Shown here: positions 53,411 to 62,262 of the stretch, one piece after another | Layout: each line of letters opens with the position of its first letter | Numbering within the stretch: position 1 is the first letter of the stretch | Translations under genes and position numbers: made by a program | Origin: UBA685 sp049890115 | Lineage (GTDB): Bacteria > Pseudomonadota > Alphaproteobacteria > Puniceispirillales > Puniceispirillaceae | Length of the DNA stretch: 64,000 nucleotides | Assembly (NCBI GenBank): GCA_049890115.1 | Contig: JBMHCC010000002.1 | Coordinates: 89,111 to 153,110 of the forward strand | Direction of reading: 5' to 3' | The notes under the pieces: generated by a model | Told to the model about the DNA's origin: nothing | What the model saw: only the letters and a program-made list of their open reading frames with translations | The model's database searches: none

Positions 53411-54541
53411 ATGGATTCAATCACACCAAAGGCACGGACATCAGATCTGCGTGAATTTTCAGTTGTTTTTACAGACAGATCTCTTAATTCCATGTCTGCT
53501 TCATTTGGTGAGGTGATGCGCGGCCTTCACGCTGGTTTGACCGAAGCCTATCAGGCACAATCATGTGCGATAATCCCAGGTGGTGGCAGCTATGCAATGG
53601 AAGCTGTCGCGCGCCAATTTGCACGCAATGAAAAGGTGTTAGTGGTTCGTAACGGATGGTTCAGCTATCGCTGGACACAGATTTTCAATCAAGGTGTCAG
53701 CCCCGCTCATGCCGAGATTGTTTGTGCTATGCCAGATAGTGATGCTGCTGATCAACAATTCAGCCCTGCTCCGTTAGATGATATTATTGCGAAAATTCAT
53801 GCTGAAAAACCACGCCTAGTTGTCTCACCTCATGTAGAGACATCAGCAGGTTTATTAATGCCAGATGCCTATCTCAGCGCGATTGCTGATGCCGCTCATC
53901 AGGTTGGCGCATTATTCGTGCTTGATTGTGTAGCATCAGGTGCTTTGTGGGTTGATATGAAATCGCTTGGTGTTGATGTGCTTATCACCGCACCACAAAA
54001 AGGCTGGACCTCAACACCATGTGCTGGTGTTGTGATGTTGTCTGAAGCTGCCTTAGAGCGCCTTGACGAAACAAATTCTGATAGCTTTGTTCTGGATTTA
54101 AAAAAATGGCATCAGATTATGACTGCTTATCTGAATGGTGGTCATGCCTATCATGCAACAATGCCAACTGATGGGCTGTCACAATTTTATGATACAATGC
54201 TTGAGATCCAATCATTTGGTTTTGCGAAGGCAAAAGAAGCGCAAATCGAACTAGGTCAGACATTACGCGGCATTATGGAGCAGCGTGGTTATAAGTCACT
54301 TGCAGCAGCTGGGTTTCAATCACCTTCTGTTATCGTATCTCATACGACCAGAGATGATATTAAAAATGGTGCAGCTTTTGCAGCGCAAGGTGTTCAAATC
54401 GCAGCTGGTGTTCCGTTGGAATGTGGTGAATCGTCAGAATTTAAAACATTCCGCATTGGTCTATTCGGCCTTGATAAATTAGCTGATATTCAAGGGACTA
54501 TTGCATCTTTCACAGAAAGTCTGGATAACGTTAGCCAGTAA
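53411..54541 (+). CDS. Class V aminotransferase (alanine/serine-glyoxylate type)
   Basis: PLP enzyme of the alanine-glyoxylate/serine-glyoxylate aminotransferase group. The nucleotide-like loop IIPGGGSYAMEAVARQF binds PLP phosphate, FVLDCVASGALWVDMKSLGV carries the Asp that contacts the pyridine ring, and the PLP lysine lies in ITAPQKGWTSTPC. The helix HVETSAGLLMP is also conserved. 376 residues. GGAGGC lies 7 nt before the ATG. A 2-hydroxyacid dehydrogenase follows 19 bp later, so the two probably form an operon turning an amino acid into a keto acid and then a hydroxyacid (for example serine to hydroxypyruvate to glycerate). The substrate is an inference. Confidence 0.88.
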   Translation: MDSITPKARTSDLREFSVVFTDRSLNSMSASFGEVMRGLHAGLTEAYQAQSCAIIPGGGSYAMEAVARQFARNEKVLVVRNGWFSYRWTQIFNQGVSPAHAEIVCAMPDSDAADQQFSPAPLDDIIAKIHAEKPRLVVSPHVETSAGLLMPDAYLSAIADAAHQVGALFVLDCVASGALWVDMKSLGVDVLITAPQKGWTSTPCAGVVMLSEAALERLDETNSDSFVLDLKKWHQIMTAYLNGGHAYHATMPTDGLSQFYDTMLEIQSFGFAKAKEAQIELGQTLRGIMEQRGYKSLAAAGFQSPSVIVSHTTRDDIKNGAAFAAQGVQIAAGVPLECGESSEFKTFRIGLFGLDKLADIQGTIASFTESLDNVSQ

Positions 54542-54560
54542 TAACTGGAGCTAGCTTGTC

Positions 54561-55529
54561 ATGACACAAAGACTGAATATCATCCACCTAGATCGTGCCA
54601 CTATTGGCCCTGCCATTCATCTTGGCAAACCTGCTTGTGACCATGATTGGACCAGCTATGATAAAACAGCAGCTGACCAGGTGATTGACAGGCTAAAAGA
54701 CGCTGATATTGCTGTCTTGAACAAGGTTGCACTGTCAGCGCATGATATAGAACAGCTGCCTCGTCTGAAGATGATTGCGATATCAGCAACCGGCTTTGAT
54801 AAGATTGATATCGCCGCCTGTCAGAGCCGTAATATCATCGTCTCAAATATTAGAGGCTATGCGCGCCATTCAGTGCCAGAACATAGCTTTGCCCTGATCT
54901 TGGGATTGCGCCGTGCCTTAAAAGGCTATGGAAATGATGTTGCAAATGGCATGTGGCAAGACAGCCAGCAATTTTGTTTTTTCACGCACCCTATCTCTGA
55001 TTTAAAAGGCTCTGTCCTCGGGCTGATCGGTACAGGCACGATTGGCGGCGAGGTGGCCAGAATTGCCGAAGCTTTCGGCATGACAGTCATTAAAGCTGCA
55101 CGCAAAGATGCAACAGATGTGCCAGAGGGCTATCTGCCATTTGATACTGTGCTGGCCCAGGCTGATATCTTATCACTTCATTGTCCTTTAACACCGCAAA
55201 CGACCAATCTGATAGCGGCATCGGAATTTGCGAAAATGGCAAAAAAACCGCTGCTGATTAATACATCAAGAGGTGGTCTTGTAAATGAAAATGACCTGAT
55301 TGCCGCACTTGATGCCGGTCAAATTTCAGGCGCTGGCTTTGATGTGGTAACAACAGAGCCACCAGCGCCAGATCATATTTTCATGCAAAATCTGCATCGC
55401 CCGAATTTTATCTTAACACCGCATACAGCCTGGGCATCTGATGAAGCTATGCAGATTTTATGGGATCAGCTTATCAGCCATATTGATGCTTTTGCAGCAG
55501 GTTCACCAACCAATAATGTGGCTATTTAA
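54561..55529 (+). CDS. D-2-hydroxyacid dehydrogenase (hydroxypyruvate/glyoxylate reductase-like)
   Basis: NAD(P)-dependent reductase of the D-isomer 2-hydroxyacid family. The Rossmann loop is GLIGTGTIGGEVARIAEAFG. Catalytic residues fit: Arg in LLINTSRGGLVNENDLIAAL, Glu in GFDVVTTEPPAPDH, and His in ILTPHTAWAS. 322 residues, normal. Paired with the class V aminotransferase just upstream, a glycerate-forming hydroxypyruvate reductase is the most likely role. Confidence 0.88.
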   Translation: MTQRLNIIHLDRATIGPAIHLGKPACDHDWTSYDKTAADQVIDRLKDADIAVLNKVALSAHDIEQLPRLKMIAISATGFDKIDIAACQSRNIIVSNIRGYARHSVPEHSFALILGLRRALKGYGNDVANGMWQDSQQFCFFTHPISDLKGSVLGLIGTGTIGGEVARIAEAFGMTVIKAARKDATDVPEGYLPFDTVLAQADILSLHCPLTPQTTNLIAASEFAKMAKKPLLINTSRGGLVNENDLIAALDAGQISGAGFDVVTTEPPAPDHIFMQNLHRPNFILTPHTAWASDEAMQILWDQLISHIDAFAAGSPTNNVAI

Positions 55530-55608
55530 CCAGCGCTGACTTGACAAATTTTTGCCAAGCAATCATTTTTTAATGGTAAAGATTTTTTTGAATAATTGTT
55601 GGTATTTC

Positions 55609-56031
55609 ATGACAAAGATAGAGCCACAGACTGATAGCATTATGCAAAAATTGCGCGCTGCCAATCTGCGTCCAACACGCCAGCGTGTGATGATTGCCAA
55701 TCTGCTATTTGATGGTCATGACAAACATATCAGCCCTGAAATGCTGTTTGACACCATCACCAAATCTGGCGAAACGATAGCACTTGGTACTATCTATAAC
55801 ACCTTGCGTCACTTTGCTGATGCGGGATTGTTAAGCCAACATTATGGGCTTGGCGACAAGCTAGTCTATGATACGAATATCTCAGCTCATCACCATTTCC
55901 TAGATAGTGATACAGGTGAATTGACAGATGTACCTCATGGTGATTTGGCTGTTTCAGGCTTGCCAAATCTGCCAGATGGGTTCGATCTTGACGCTGTTGA
56001 CGTTACCATTCGGATAAAACGTTCACGCTAG
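55609..56031 (+). CDS. irr: Fur family transcriptional regulator (Irr-like)
   Basis: About 140 residues from MTKIEPQTD. A Fur-type winged helix (LRAANLRPTRQRVMIANLLF, then TIALGTIYNTLRHFADAGLL) is followed by a dimer domain with the HHH motif (YDTNISAHHHFLD) of the Irr branch, which binds haem and responds to iron or peroxide. The CxxC zinc sites of Fur/PerR are missing, which also supports Irr. It lies 187 bp before katG, with a Fur-type palindrome in the gap, so it probably controls katG. The GTG/ATG-like extension upstream to 55552 is unlikely. Confidence 0.8.
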   Translation: MTKIEPQTDSIMQKLRAANLRPTRQRVMIANLLFDGHDKHISPEMLFDTITKSGETIALGTIYNTLRHFADAGLLSQHYGLGDKLVYDTNISAHHHFLDSDTGELTDVPHGDLAVSGLPNLPDGFDLDAVDVTIRIKRSR

Positions 56032-56064
56032 CGATTACCGCTCTATGAAAAGCTGTTCATCTGT

Positions 56065-56085
56065 AGTTTAAAATCATTTCAAACT
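56065..56085. promoter_or_regulatory. Fur/Irr-type operator upstream of katG
   Basis: A 21-bp near-perfect palindrome: left arm AGTTTAAAAT, centre C, right arm ATTTCAAACT, with one mismatched pair. Its size and A/T-rich symmetry are typical for Fur, PerR and Irr boxes. It ends 2 bp before the predicted -35 box. That could be an activator position or allow repression by steric block. Confidence 0.5.
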
Positions 56086-56087
56086 GC

Positions 56088-56116
56088 TTGACTTATGCAG
56101 TGACAGTCACGATATT
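56088..56116 (+). promoter_or_regulatory. Candidate katG promoter
   Basis: TTGACT (56088-56093) and GATATT (56111-56116) are spaced by 17 bp and lie right next to the Fur-type palindrome. The mRNA leader would be about 95 nt. The -35 is good and the -10 moderate. Confidence 0.45.
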
Positions 56117-56218
56117 TTCAGATAGACGCGCTTTTTGGTTTGCCAGCATGTGGCAGGCTTTTATGGCCCAAAAAAGATAACCAAAATGGAACCTTTATAG
56201 CTAAGTGGAGAGACTTTC

Positions 56219-58351
56219 ATGGATGACGTTAAATGCCCTGTGATGCATGGCGGCATGACCAGCAATAAGACAACTGGCACATCAAATAGTGACTGGTGGC
56301 CAAATCAGCTGAATATTTCAATCCTGCATCAACATGATAATAAATCAAACCCTTATCCGACACAGTTTGATTATCGTGAAGAGTTTAAAAAGATTGACTA
56401 TCAGGCTCTGAAACAAGATTTGCATGACCTGATGACTGATAGCCAGGATTGGTGGCCAGCTGATTATGGTCATTATGGTCCGTTTTTCATTCGTATGACA
56501 TGGCATGCAGCTGGAACTTATCGTACGGGCGATGGTCGTGGTGGCGGCGGAACAGGTGCGCAGCGCTTTGCTCCGTTAAATTCATGGCCAGATAATGGCA
56601 ACCTTGATAAAGCACGCCGCCTGCTGTGGCCAATTAAGCAGAAATATGGCAACAAAATCTCATGGGCTGATTTGCTGATCCTGACAGGCAATGTGGCGAT
56701 TGAATCAATGGGTGGTAAGACCTTTGGTTTTGGTGGCGGCCGTCCTGATATCTGGCATCCAGAAGAAGATATCTATTGGGGTGCTGAAACAGACTGGCTT
56801 GGTGATAATCGCTATGGTGATACAAGACAGTCGCTTGATAACCCGCTAGCAGCTGTTCAGATGGGTCTGATTTATGTGAACCCAGAAGGCCCGAATGCTA
56901 ATCCTGATCCGCTTTTGAGTGCACAGGATGTTCGTGAAACATTTGGCCGTATGGCAATGAATGATGAAGAAACAGTGGCGCTAGTGGCTGGTGGTCATAC
57001 CTTTGGTAAGGCGCATGGTGCTGGTAATCCTGAATTAGTAGGTGCTGAACCTGAAGGCGCACCAATGGAACAGATGGGCCTTGGATGGCAGAATGCACAT
57101 GGCACAGGTGTTGGTGTTGATACAACAACATCAGGTATTGAAGGGCCATGGACAGCCAATCCAACAAAATGGGATAATGGCTATTTTGATTTGTTGTTCA
57201 AATATGACTGGCAGCTGACAAAGAGCCCTGCCGGTGCGCATATCTGGCATCCTGTTGATTTGGAAGATGGTGACAGAGCCCCAGAAGTGGATGGGTCTGG
57301 TAATACAGTTACGCCAATGATGACAACAGCTGATATGAGCTTCTTGCATGACCCAGCCTATCGTGCGATTGCAGAACGTTTCCATAAAAATCCAGATGAA
57401 TTTGCCGATGCTTTTGCCCGTGCGTGGTTTAAGTTATTGCATCGTGATATGGGACCAAAGGTGCGCTATTTAGGCCCTGAAGTGCCAGAAGAGGAGCTTA
57501 TCTGGCAAGATCCAGTGCCAGCAGGCGCAACTGATTATGATGAAGCAGCCTTAAAGGCAGCTATCAAAGACTCAGGCCTTACCATTCAGGAAATGGTGGA
57601 AACAGCATGGGCATCAGCATCAACCTATCGCGGTTCTGATATGCGTGGTGGTGCCAATGGTGCGCGTATTCGCCTAGCACCGCAAAAAGACTGGGATGTG
57701 AATAAGCCAGACCAGCTTGCCAAGGTGCTATCTGTCCTAGAACCACTTGCCGAAAAATTTGGTGCCTCTGTGGCAGATGTGATTGTTCTGGCAGGCTCTG
57801 TTGCGATTGAAATGGCGTCTGGTAAATCTGTTCCTTTCACAAAAGGGCGTGGTGATGCTAGCCAAGAGCAGACAGATGTTGAGTCATTTGCTGTGCTAGA
57901 GCCAATGGCAGATGGTTTCAGAAATTACCTGCAGAAAAATCTATCTGTCTCGCCAGAAGAGATGCTGCTTGATAAAGCCCAGCTTATGGGTCTGACAGCT
58001 GCTGAAATGACAGTTCTGGTTGGCGGCTTGCGTTCGCTTGGTATTTCAACAGATGAACGTGGTGCTTGGACAGATGGGTCAGCTTTGACAACAGGTTGGT
58101 TCACAACATTGCTTGATATGAATGTGACCTGGAAGCCAACTGGCTCAAATAGCTATCAGGCAACAGATCGTGCGTCTGGTGATGCGGTTCGCACTGCCAG
58201 CCGTTCTGATTTGGTCTTTGGTTCAAACTCACAGCTGCGTGCATTGGTGGAACTTTATGCACAAGATGATAATCAGGATAAATTCTCAGATGATTTCATC
58301 GCTGCTTGGGTCAAGGTTATGAATGCTGACCGCTTTGATGTTGCTTCATAA
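56219..58351 (+). CDS. katG: Catalase-peroxidase
   Basis: Haem enzyme that destroys hydrogen peroxide. The N-terminal catalytic domain has R92, W95 and H96 (RMTWHAAGTYRTGDGRGG). The cross-link partners Y219 (GLIYVNPEGP) and M245 give the Trp-Tyr-Met adduct needed for catalase activity. The proximal haem ligand is H260 (VAGGHTFGKAHG). The C-terminal half is the usual inactive duplicate domain. 710 residues, normal. The GGAGAG-like ribosome site lies just before the ATG. It follows an Irr-like regulator gene and an operator, and ends at a strong terminator. Confidence 0.97.
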   Translation: MDDVKCPVMHGGMTSNKTTGTSNSDWWPNQLNISILHQHDNKSNPYPTQFDYREEFKKIDYQALKQDLHDLMTDSQDWWPADYGHYGPFFIRMTWHAAGTYRTGDGRGGGGTGAQRFAPLNSWPDNGNLDKARRLLWPIKQKYGNKISWADLLILTGNVAIESMGGKTFGFGGGRPDIWHPEEDIYWGAETDWLGDNRYGDTRQSLDNPLAAVQMGLIYVNPEGPNANPDPLLSAQDVRETFGRMAMNDEETVALVAGGHTFGKAHGAGNPELVGAEPEGAPMEQMGLGWQNAHGTGVGVDTTTSGIEGPWTANPTKWDNGYFDLLFKYDWQLTKSPAGAHIWHPVDLEDGDRAPEVDGSGNTVTPMMTTADMSFLHDPAYRAIAERFHKNPDEFADAFARAWFKLLHRDMGPKVRYLGPEVPEEELIWQDPVPAGATDYDEAALKAAIKDSGLTIQEMVETAWASASTYRGSDMRGGANGARIRLAPQKDWDVNKPDQLAKVLSVLEPLAEKFGASVADVIVLAGSVAIEMASGKSVPFTKGRGDASQEQTDVESFAVLEPMADGFRNYLQKNLSVSPEEMLLDKAQLMGLTAAEMTVLVGGLRSLGISTDERGAWTDGSALTTGWFTTLLDMNVTWKPTGSNSYQATDRASGDAVRTASRSDLVFGSNSQLRALVELYAQDDNQDKFSDDFIAAWVKVMNADRFDVAS

Positions 58352-58372
58352 GCTTTGCGATAAAAGATAAAG

Positions 58373-58404
58373 AAAAACAGCCTGTTTTTACAGGCTGTTT
58401 TTTT
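58373..58404. terminator. Terminator shared by katG and acidic paralogue B
   Basis: AACAGCCTGT pairs with ACAGGCTGTT around TTTT, with seven T after it and five A before it. It can stop katG from the left and the convergent acidic protein gene from the right. Confidence 0.9.
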
Positions 58405-58428
58405 ATGTAATAAAGATGTCTGTCTAGC

Positions 58429-59160
58429 TTAGTTGCTATTTTGTTGCGCAGCTTGGATTGCAGCTGCAGTTTCAGCACAATTTGATGCACCTGCTGCTAC
58501 GCATTCTGCTTCTGAACTAAAGTTAAAGAAGTTATCAAGACCGCCTTCAATTTCAGATAAATTATTCAAAGTGTCATTGATTTCCTCTGCAAAACCCTCT
58601 TCAACCAAAGTGGCTAGCTCTTCTGTTAATGCCTGAAATTCATCATCTGGCAATTCAGAGATAATCGCATTGACCGCGACCAAATTCTCAAAATCAATGC
58701 CTGTTTCTGCTGCTACCGTGGCAATCTCATCTAGCACTTCTGGCGCAAGACCATCTAGGCCATCAACAGATACTAACTCTTCTAGGGGCACACCTGTCTG
58801 TTCTGCCAATGTTGTGGCGTTTTCGACATCTGCCAAAGTTAATTCATCAACGCCGGTTACATTCTGAATAACCTCATCACCGATAATGGTTTTCATCTGC
58901 TCATCAGATTTGCCGCGAATCTCATCAACTGGCACATAGGTGATAGTATCACCGACAACCACAAAAACACTGGCACCTGTTAATCCAGCAATGTCACCGC
59001 CATTTTGTGCACGATTAATCAAAGCCTGCTGCTGTTCAGGGCTAGCGCCATCATACACATTGCCATCGCCGCCAATGACCTGACCAGATTTCAATGTCAG
59101 AGCATGAGCTGATGATATGCCAAGAGCCGCGATTGCTAAGGGAATAAGAAACTGTTTCAT
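58429..59160 (-). CDS. Acidic secreted protein, paralogue B
   Basis: A signal peptide (MKQFLIPLAIAALGISSAHA) is followed by LTLKSGQVIGGDGNVYDGAS, RAQNGGDIAGLTGASVFVVV and GDTITYVPVDEI, which match paralogue A almost position by position. The rest is acidic and helical with Leu/Glu-rich repeats (LADVENATTLAEQTGVPLEE), ending in two Cys (AECVAAGASNCAETA). I do not recognise the family. 243 residues. It is transcribed alone, up to the katG terminator. The calcium-like acidic pattern and export suggest a surface or periplasmic role, but nothing proves it. Confidence 0.75.
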   Translation of the reverse strand: MKQFLIPLAIAALGISSAHALTLKSGQVIGGDGNVYDGASPEQQQALINRAQNGGDIAGLTGASVFVVVGDTITYVPVDEIRGKSDEQMKTIIGDEVIQNVTGVDELTLADVENATTLAEQTGVPLEELVSVDGLDGLAPEVLDEIATVAAETGIDFENLVAVNAIISELPDDEFQALTEELATLVEEGFAEEINDTLNNLSEIEGGLDNFFNFSSEAECVAAGASNCAETAAAIQAAQQNSN

Positions 59161-59385
59161 GATACCACCTCTTTATCATGTTATTTACCAAGATGACGCA
59201 AAAAGCCCCACAATCTCGGTATGTTTAGAATTAACTAATTTTGTAAAGTAAAAAATTGAAAAAAAATAATTGAGCTGTTTTTTTAGGCATCATTACCAGC
59301 CATCGAAACCTGTTACATAAGATTGACAAGGCGAGCAGCAATAGGTTTCATAATAGCCTTGAAGAGGGGATGAAAGCGTCTGTTT

Positions 59386-61023
59386 ATGATAGATGAATTT
59401 GATTATATTATCATTGGAGCTGGTTCAGCTGGTTGTGTTCTTGCTAATCGCTTATCAAGCGATTGGGCTAAATCAGTTTGCCTGATAGAGGCTGGGCCAT
59501 CTGATTATGATCCTCTGATTTCCATTCCAGCTGGGTTTATGTATCTATTAAAAAAGCCAACGGCAAATTGGCTTTATGAAGCAGACGGCTGCTGGGGCAC
59601 CAATGGCCGACCTATGGCAATTCCAAGAGGGCGTGTGCTTGGCGGGTCAAGTGCGATTAACGGGCTTGTCTTTAATCGCGGGCAGGCTCATGATTTTGAT
59701 GTATGGGCACAGCTTGGCAATCAGGGGTGGTCTTATGCTGATGTGCTTGGCTATTTCAAACGCATGGAGCATAAGATTGGCGATGCTGATGAGGCTTATC
59801 GCGGGGTAAGCGGCGAACATGAGGTGCATGATTTGGCATGGCGTCATCCCTTATGTGATGCGTTTATTCAAGCATGTGTTGACCATGGTATACCGCGCAA
59901 TGATGATTATAATGGTCGCACACAAGAAGGGGTCTCTTATGTGCAACGCTCAGCGACACAGCGTCGGCGTATCAGTGCTGCCAAAGCTTTTTTACATCCT
60001 GTGAAACAGCGAAAAAATCTGCACATCATTACCAATGCACAAGTTACCAAAATCATCATTAAAGATAAAAAAGCAACAGGTGTTATCTATCAAAAAGGCG
60101 GGCGTCATGGGGCGGCTATTCAGCTCAATGCGCGGCAAGAAATCCTGTTATCTGGCGGTGTGATAAACTCTCCACATTTGTTGCAATTATCAGGCATTGG
60201 TGATGCTGCTTTATTATCTGAAAAAGGTATTACCCCTATTCATCATCTGCCAGGTGTTGGCGCCAATTTGCGTGATCACTTTGCCCCGCGCCTGACTGCC
60301 AGAGCCAAGAATGTGAAGACCATTAATGAAAGCTCGCATGGGTTGGCGCTTGCGAAAGAGATTGGCAATTATCTCTTGGGGCGTGAGTCAATTCTTAGCC
60401 TTGGGCCAACCAATGTATATTGTTTTTGGCATTCTGATGAGACTATCAGGAATCATGATTTGCAGATGACCTTTGCACCAGCTAGCTATAAAGAAGGTGT
60501 GCAATCACAGCTTGATGATGAGCCTGGCTTTACGGTTGCTGCTTGGCAACAACGCCCTGAATCACGTGGCTGGGTGACTTTGAAATCAGATGATCCCTTT
60601 GATAAGCCAGAGATAAACCCCAATTATCTAGATGATGAAACTGACAGGCAGGTGGTAGTGCGCGCTATTAAGCTGGCGCGCCAGATGATGCATGCACCAG
60701 CCTTGGCACCTTATTTTGATCATGAGGTTTTTCCCGGCGTTGAAAAGGGGCAAACAGATGATGAAATTCTGGAGATTGCCAGACAAAGAGGCACCTCAAG
60801 CTATCATTTAATGGGCACCTGTAAAATGGGACCTGATAGTGATAAAATGGCGGTTGTTGATAATCAACTTCGCGTCCATGATATTGCAGGTTTGCGTGTG
60901 ATTGATGCCTCTATCATGCCAACAATGCTGAGTGCTAATCTGAATGCTGGTGCCATGATGATAGGGGAAAAAGGGTCAGATCTGGTCACAGGACGCTCTT
61001 TATCAGCTGACGATATTATCTAA
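59386..61023 (+). CDS. GMC family oxidoreductase (choline/alcohol dehydrogenase-like)
   Basis: FAD-dependent alcohol oxidoreductase. The N-terminal FAD motif is YIIIGAGSAGCVLANRLS; GMC signature 1 is GRVLGGSSAINGLVFNRG and signature 2 is SGGVINSPHLLQLSG. The catalytic His is in GTSSYHLMGTCKMG, and the C-terminal stretch is RVIDASIMPTMLSANLNAGA. 545 residues, normal. No signal peptide, so cytosolic or membrane-associated. No betaine genes are adjacent, so choline is not implied. The ribosome site is not obvious for the ATG at 59386, but the frame upstream is closed. Confidence 0.92.
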   Translation: MIDEFDYIIIGAGSAGCVLANRLSSDWAKSVCLIEAGPSDYDPLISIPAGFMYLLKKPTANWLYEADGCWGTNGRPMAIPRGRVLGGSSAINGLVFNRGQAHDFDVWAQLGNQGWSYADVLGYFKRMEHKIGDADEAYRGVSGEHEVHDLAWRHPLCDAFIQACVDHGIPRNDDYNGRTQEGVSYVQRSATQRRRISAAKAFLHPVKQRKNLHIITNAQVTKIIIKDKKATGVIYQKGGRHGAAIQLNARQEILLSGGVINSPHLLQLSGIGDAALLSEKGITPIHHLPGVGANLRDHFAPRLTARAKNVKTINESSHGLALAKEIGNYLLGRESILSLGPTNVYCFWHSDETIRNHDLQMTFAPASYKEGVQSQLDDEPGFTVAAWQQRPESRGWVTLKSDDPFDKPEINPNYLDDETDRQVVVRAIKLARQMMHAPALAPYFDHEVFPGVEKGQTDDEILEIARQRGTSSYHLMGTCKMGPDSDKMAVVDNQLRVHDIAGLRVIDASIMPTMLSANLNAGAMMIGEKGSDLVTGRSLSADDII

Positions 61024-61036
61024 TCGCACAGCACTA

Positions 61037-62035
61037 TCAGACTGGTTTTGATGGCATATCGTCTTGCAAATAAATTTCGATAATCTGGCGGAAATTATCC
61101 TCTGCTTTGAAGCCTAATGAAATGGCACGCTGCGGATTAAAGGCACGTGGCCAGTTGCTGACAATCGTTACAATCGTATCATCAATCTCTGGCTTAATTC
61201 TGGCAATGACATCTTCACCAGCACAGTCACGCAATGCTTCTATTTGTTCTGCCACAGTGCAAGATACACCTGGCATATTCAAACTGCGTCTGCCGCCTAG
61301 CAAATTGGTATCAAGGCCAGCAGCATGAACCATAAACCCTGCTGCAGAATTTGGTGAGGCATGCCAATGGCGAATTGTATCTGGCACTGGCAAAATGGCT
61401 TCTATACCATTTAGTGGCTCTCTGATAATGCCTGAAAAAAAGCTAGATGCGGCGCCATTTGGTTTGCCAGGGCGCACACATATTGTAGGGAGCCTGATAG
61501 ATAGGCCGTCAATAAAACCCTTTCTGGCATAATCAGCTATTAATAGCTCGATCATAGCTTTTTGTGCGCCATAAGATGTTTGCGGCGCACATAGAAAATC
61601 ATCATCAATCGCCCCGAAATCAGTATCAGGAAAAGGCGGGCCAAAAACAGCAATAGATGATGCGAAAATCATTTTGGCACGATACCGACCCTCACTAGCA
61701 TGATGATAGGTTTTCAATGCTTCACATAGATGCCAGCTGCCTTGCATATTTACTGACCAGCCCTTATCGAATTGGCGTTCAGCGTCGCCTGAGACCATAG
61801 ATGCGAGATGAAAAATAATATCTGGCTGATAGGCGGCTAATTGCATGGCTGTTTCAGCAAGCGCAAGATCGCCAGACAGGCATAAAGTATTTGCATGATT
61901 GGCAGGTGATGGCGGCGTGATGATGTCATGTAAAATCAGCTTTTCATCAGCCTTCAAAAGAGTGCTATCAGCTATCAGCCTATCTGTCAGCTTGCGCCCA
62001 ATCATCCCAGCAGCGCCTAATATCAAAATGGTCAT
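61037..62035 (-). CDS. NAD-dependent epimerase/dehydratase (DenD-like)
   Basis: Extended SDR fold. The NAD motif is ILILGAAGMIGRKLTDRL. The Ser/Thr of FASSIAVFGPP and the Tyr-x3-Lys of TSYGAQKAMIELL are catalytic, and RLPTICVRPGKPNGAAS is typical of the D-erythronate dehydrogenase (DenD) branch. 332 residues. DenD oxidises four-carbon sugar acids, but no other denA-type genes are present, so the substrate is only a family-based guess. It converges on the GMC gene with 13 bp between stops. Confidence 0.85.
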   Translation of the reverse strand: MTILILGAAGMIGRKLTDRLIADSTLLKADEKLILHDIITPPSPANHANTLCLSGDLALAETAMQLAAYQPDIIFHLASMVSGDAERQFDKGWSVNMQGSWHLCEALKTYHHASEGRYRAKMIFASSIAVFGPPFPDTDFGAIDDDFLCAPQTSYGAQKAMIELLIADYARKGFIDGLSIRLPTICVRPGKPNGAASSFFSGIIREPLNGIEAILPVPDTIRHWHASPNSAAGFMVHAAGLDTNLLGGRRSLNMPGVSCTVAEQIEALRDCAGEDVIARIKPEIDDTIVTIVSNWPRAFNPQRAISLGFKAEDNFRQIIEIYLQDDMPSKPV

Positions 62036-62262
62036 GTCTGTATTGCGTCCCTATCTCAAGAATGATGTGTTGCCCTCATTTCAGCCTATGATGCGGATTT
62101 TTGCAATGAGTATCATTATTGTCTCAGTTCTGTGTCTTGATAATCACAAATCAATTTAAAGGGCGAAAGGGCTGAAATAGTACAAATATTATCGGAAATA
62201 AAATAAAGATTTTGCACCAAATTGTCATGAGTTTATGAGTGCGACAATGAAGAGGTGCCAGC

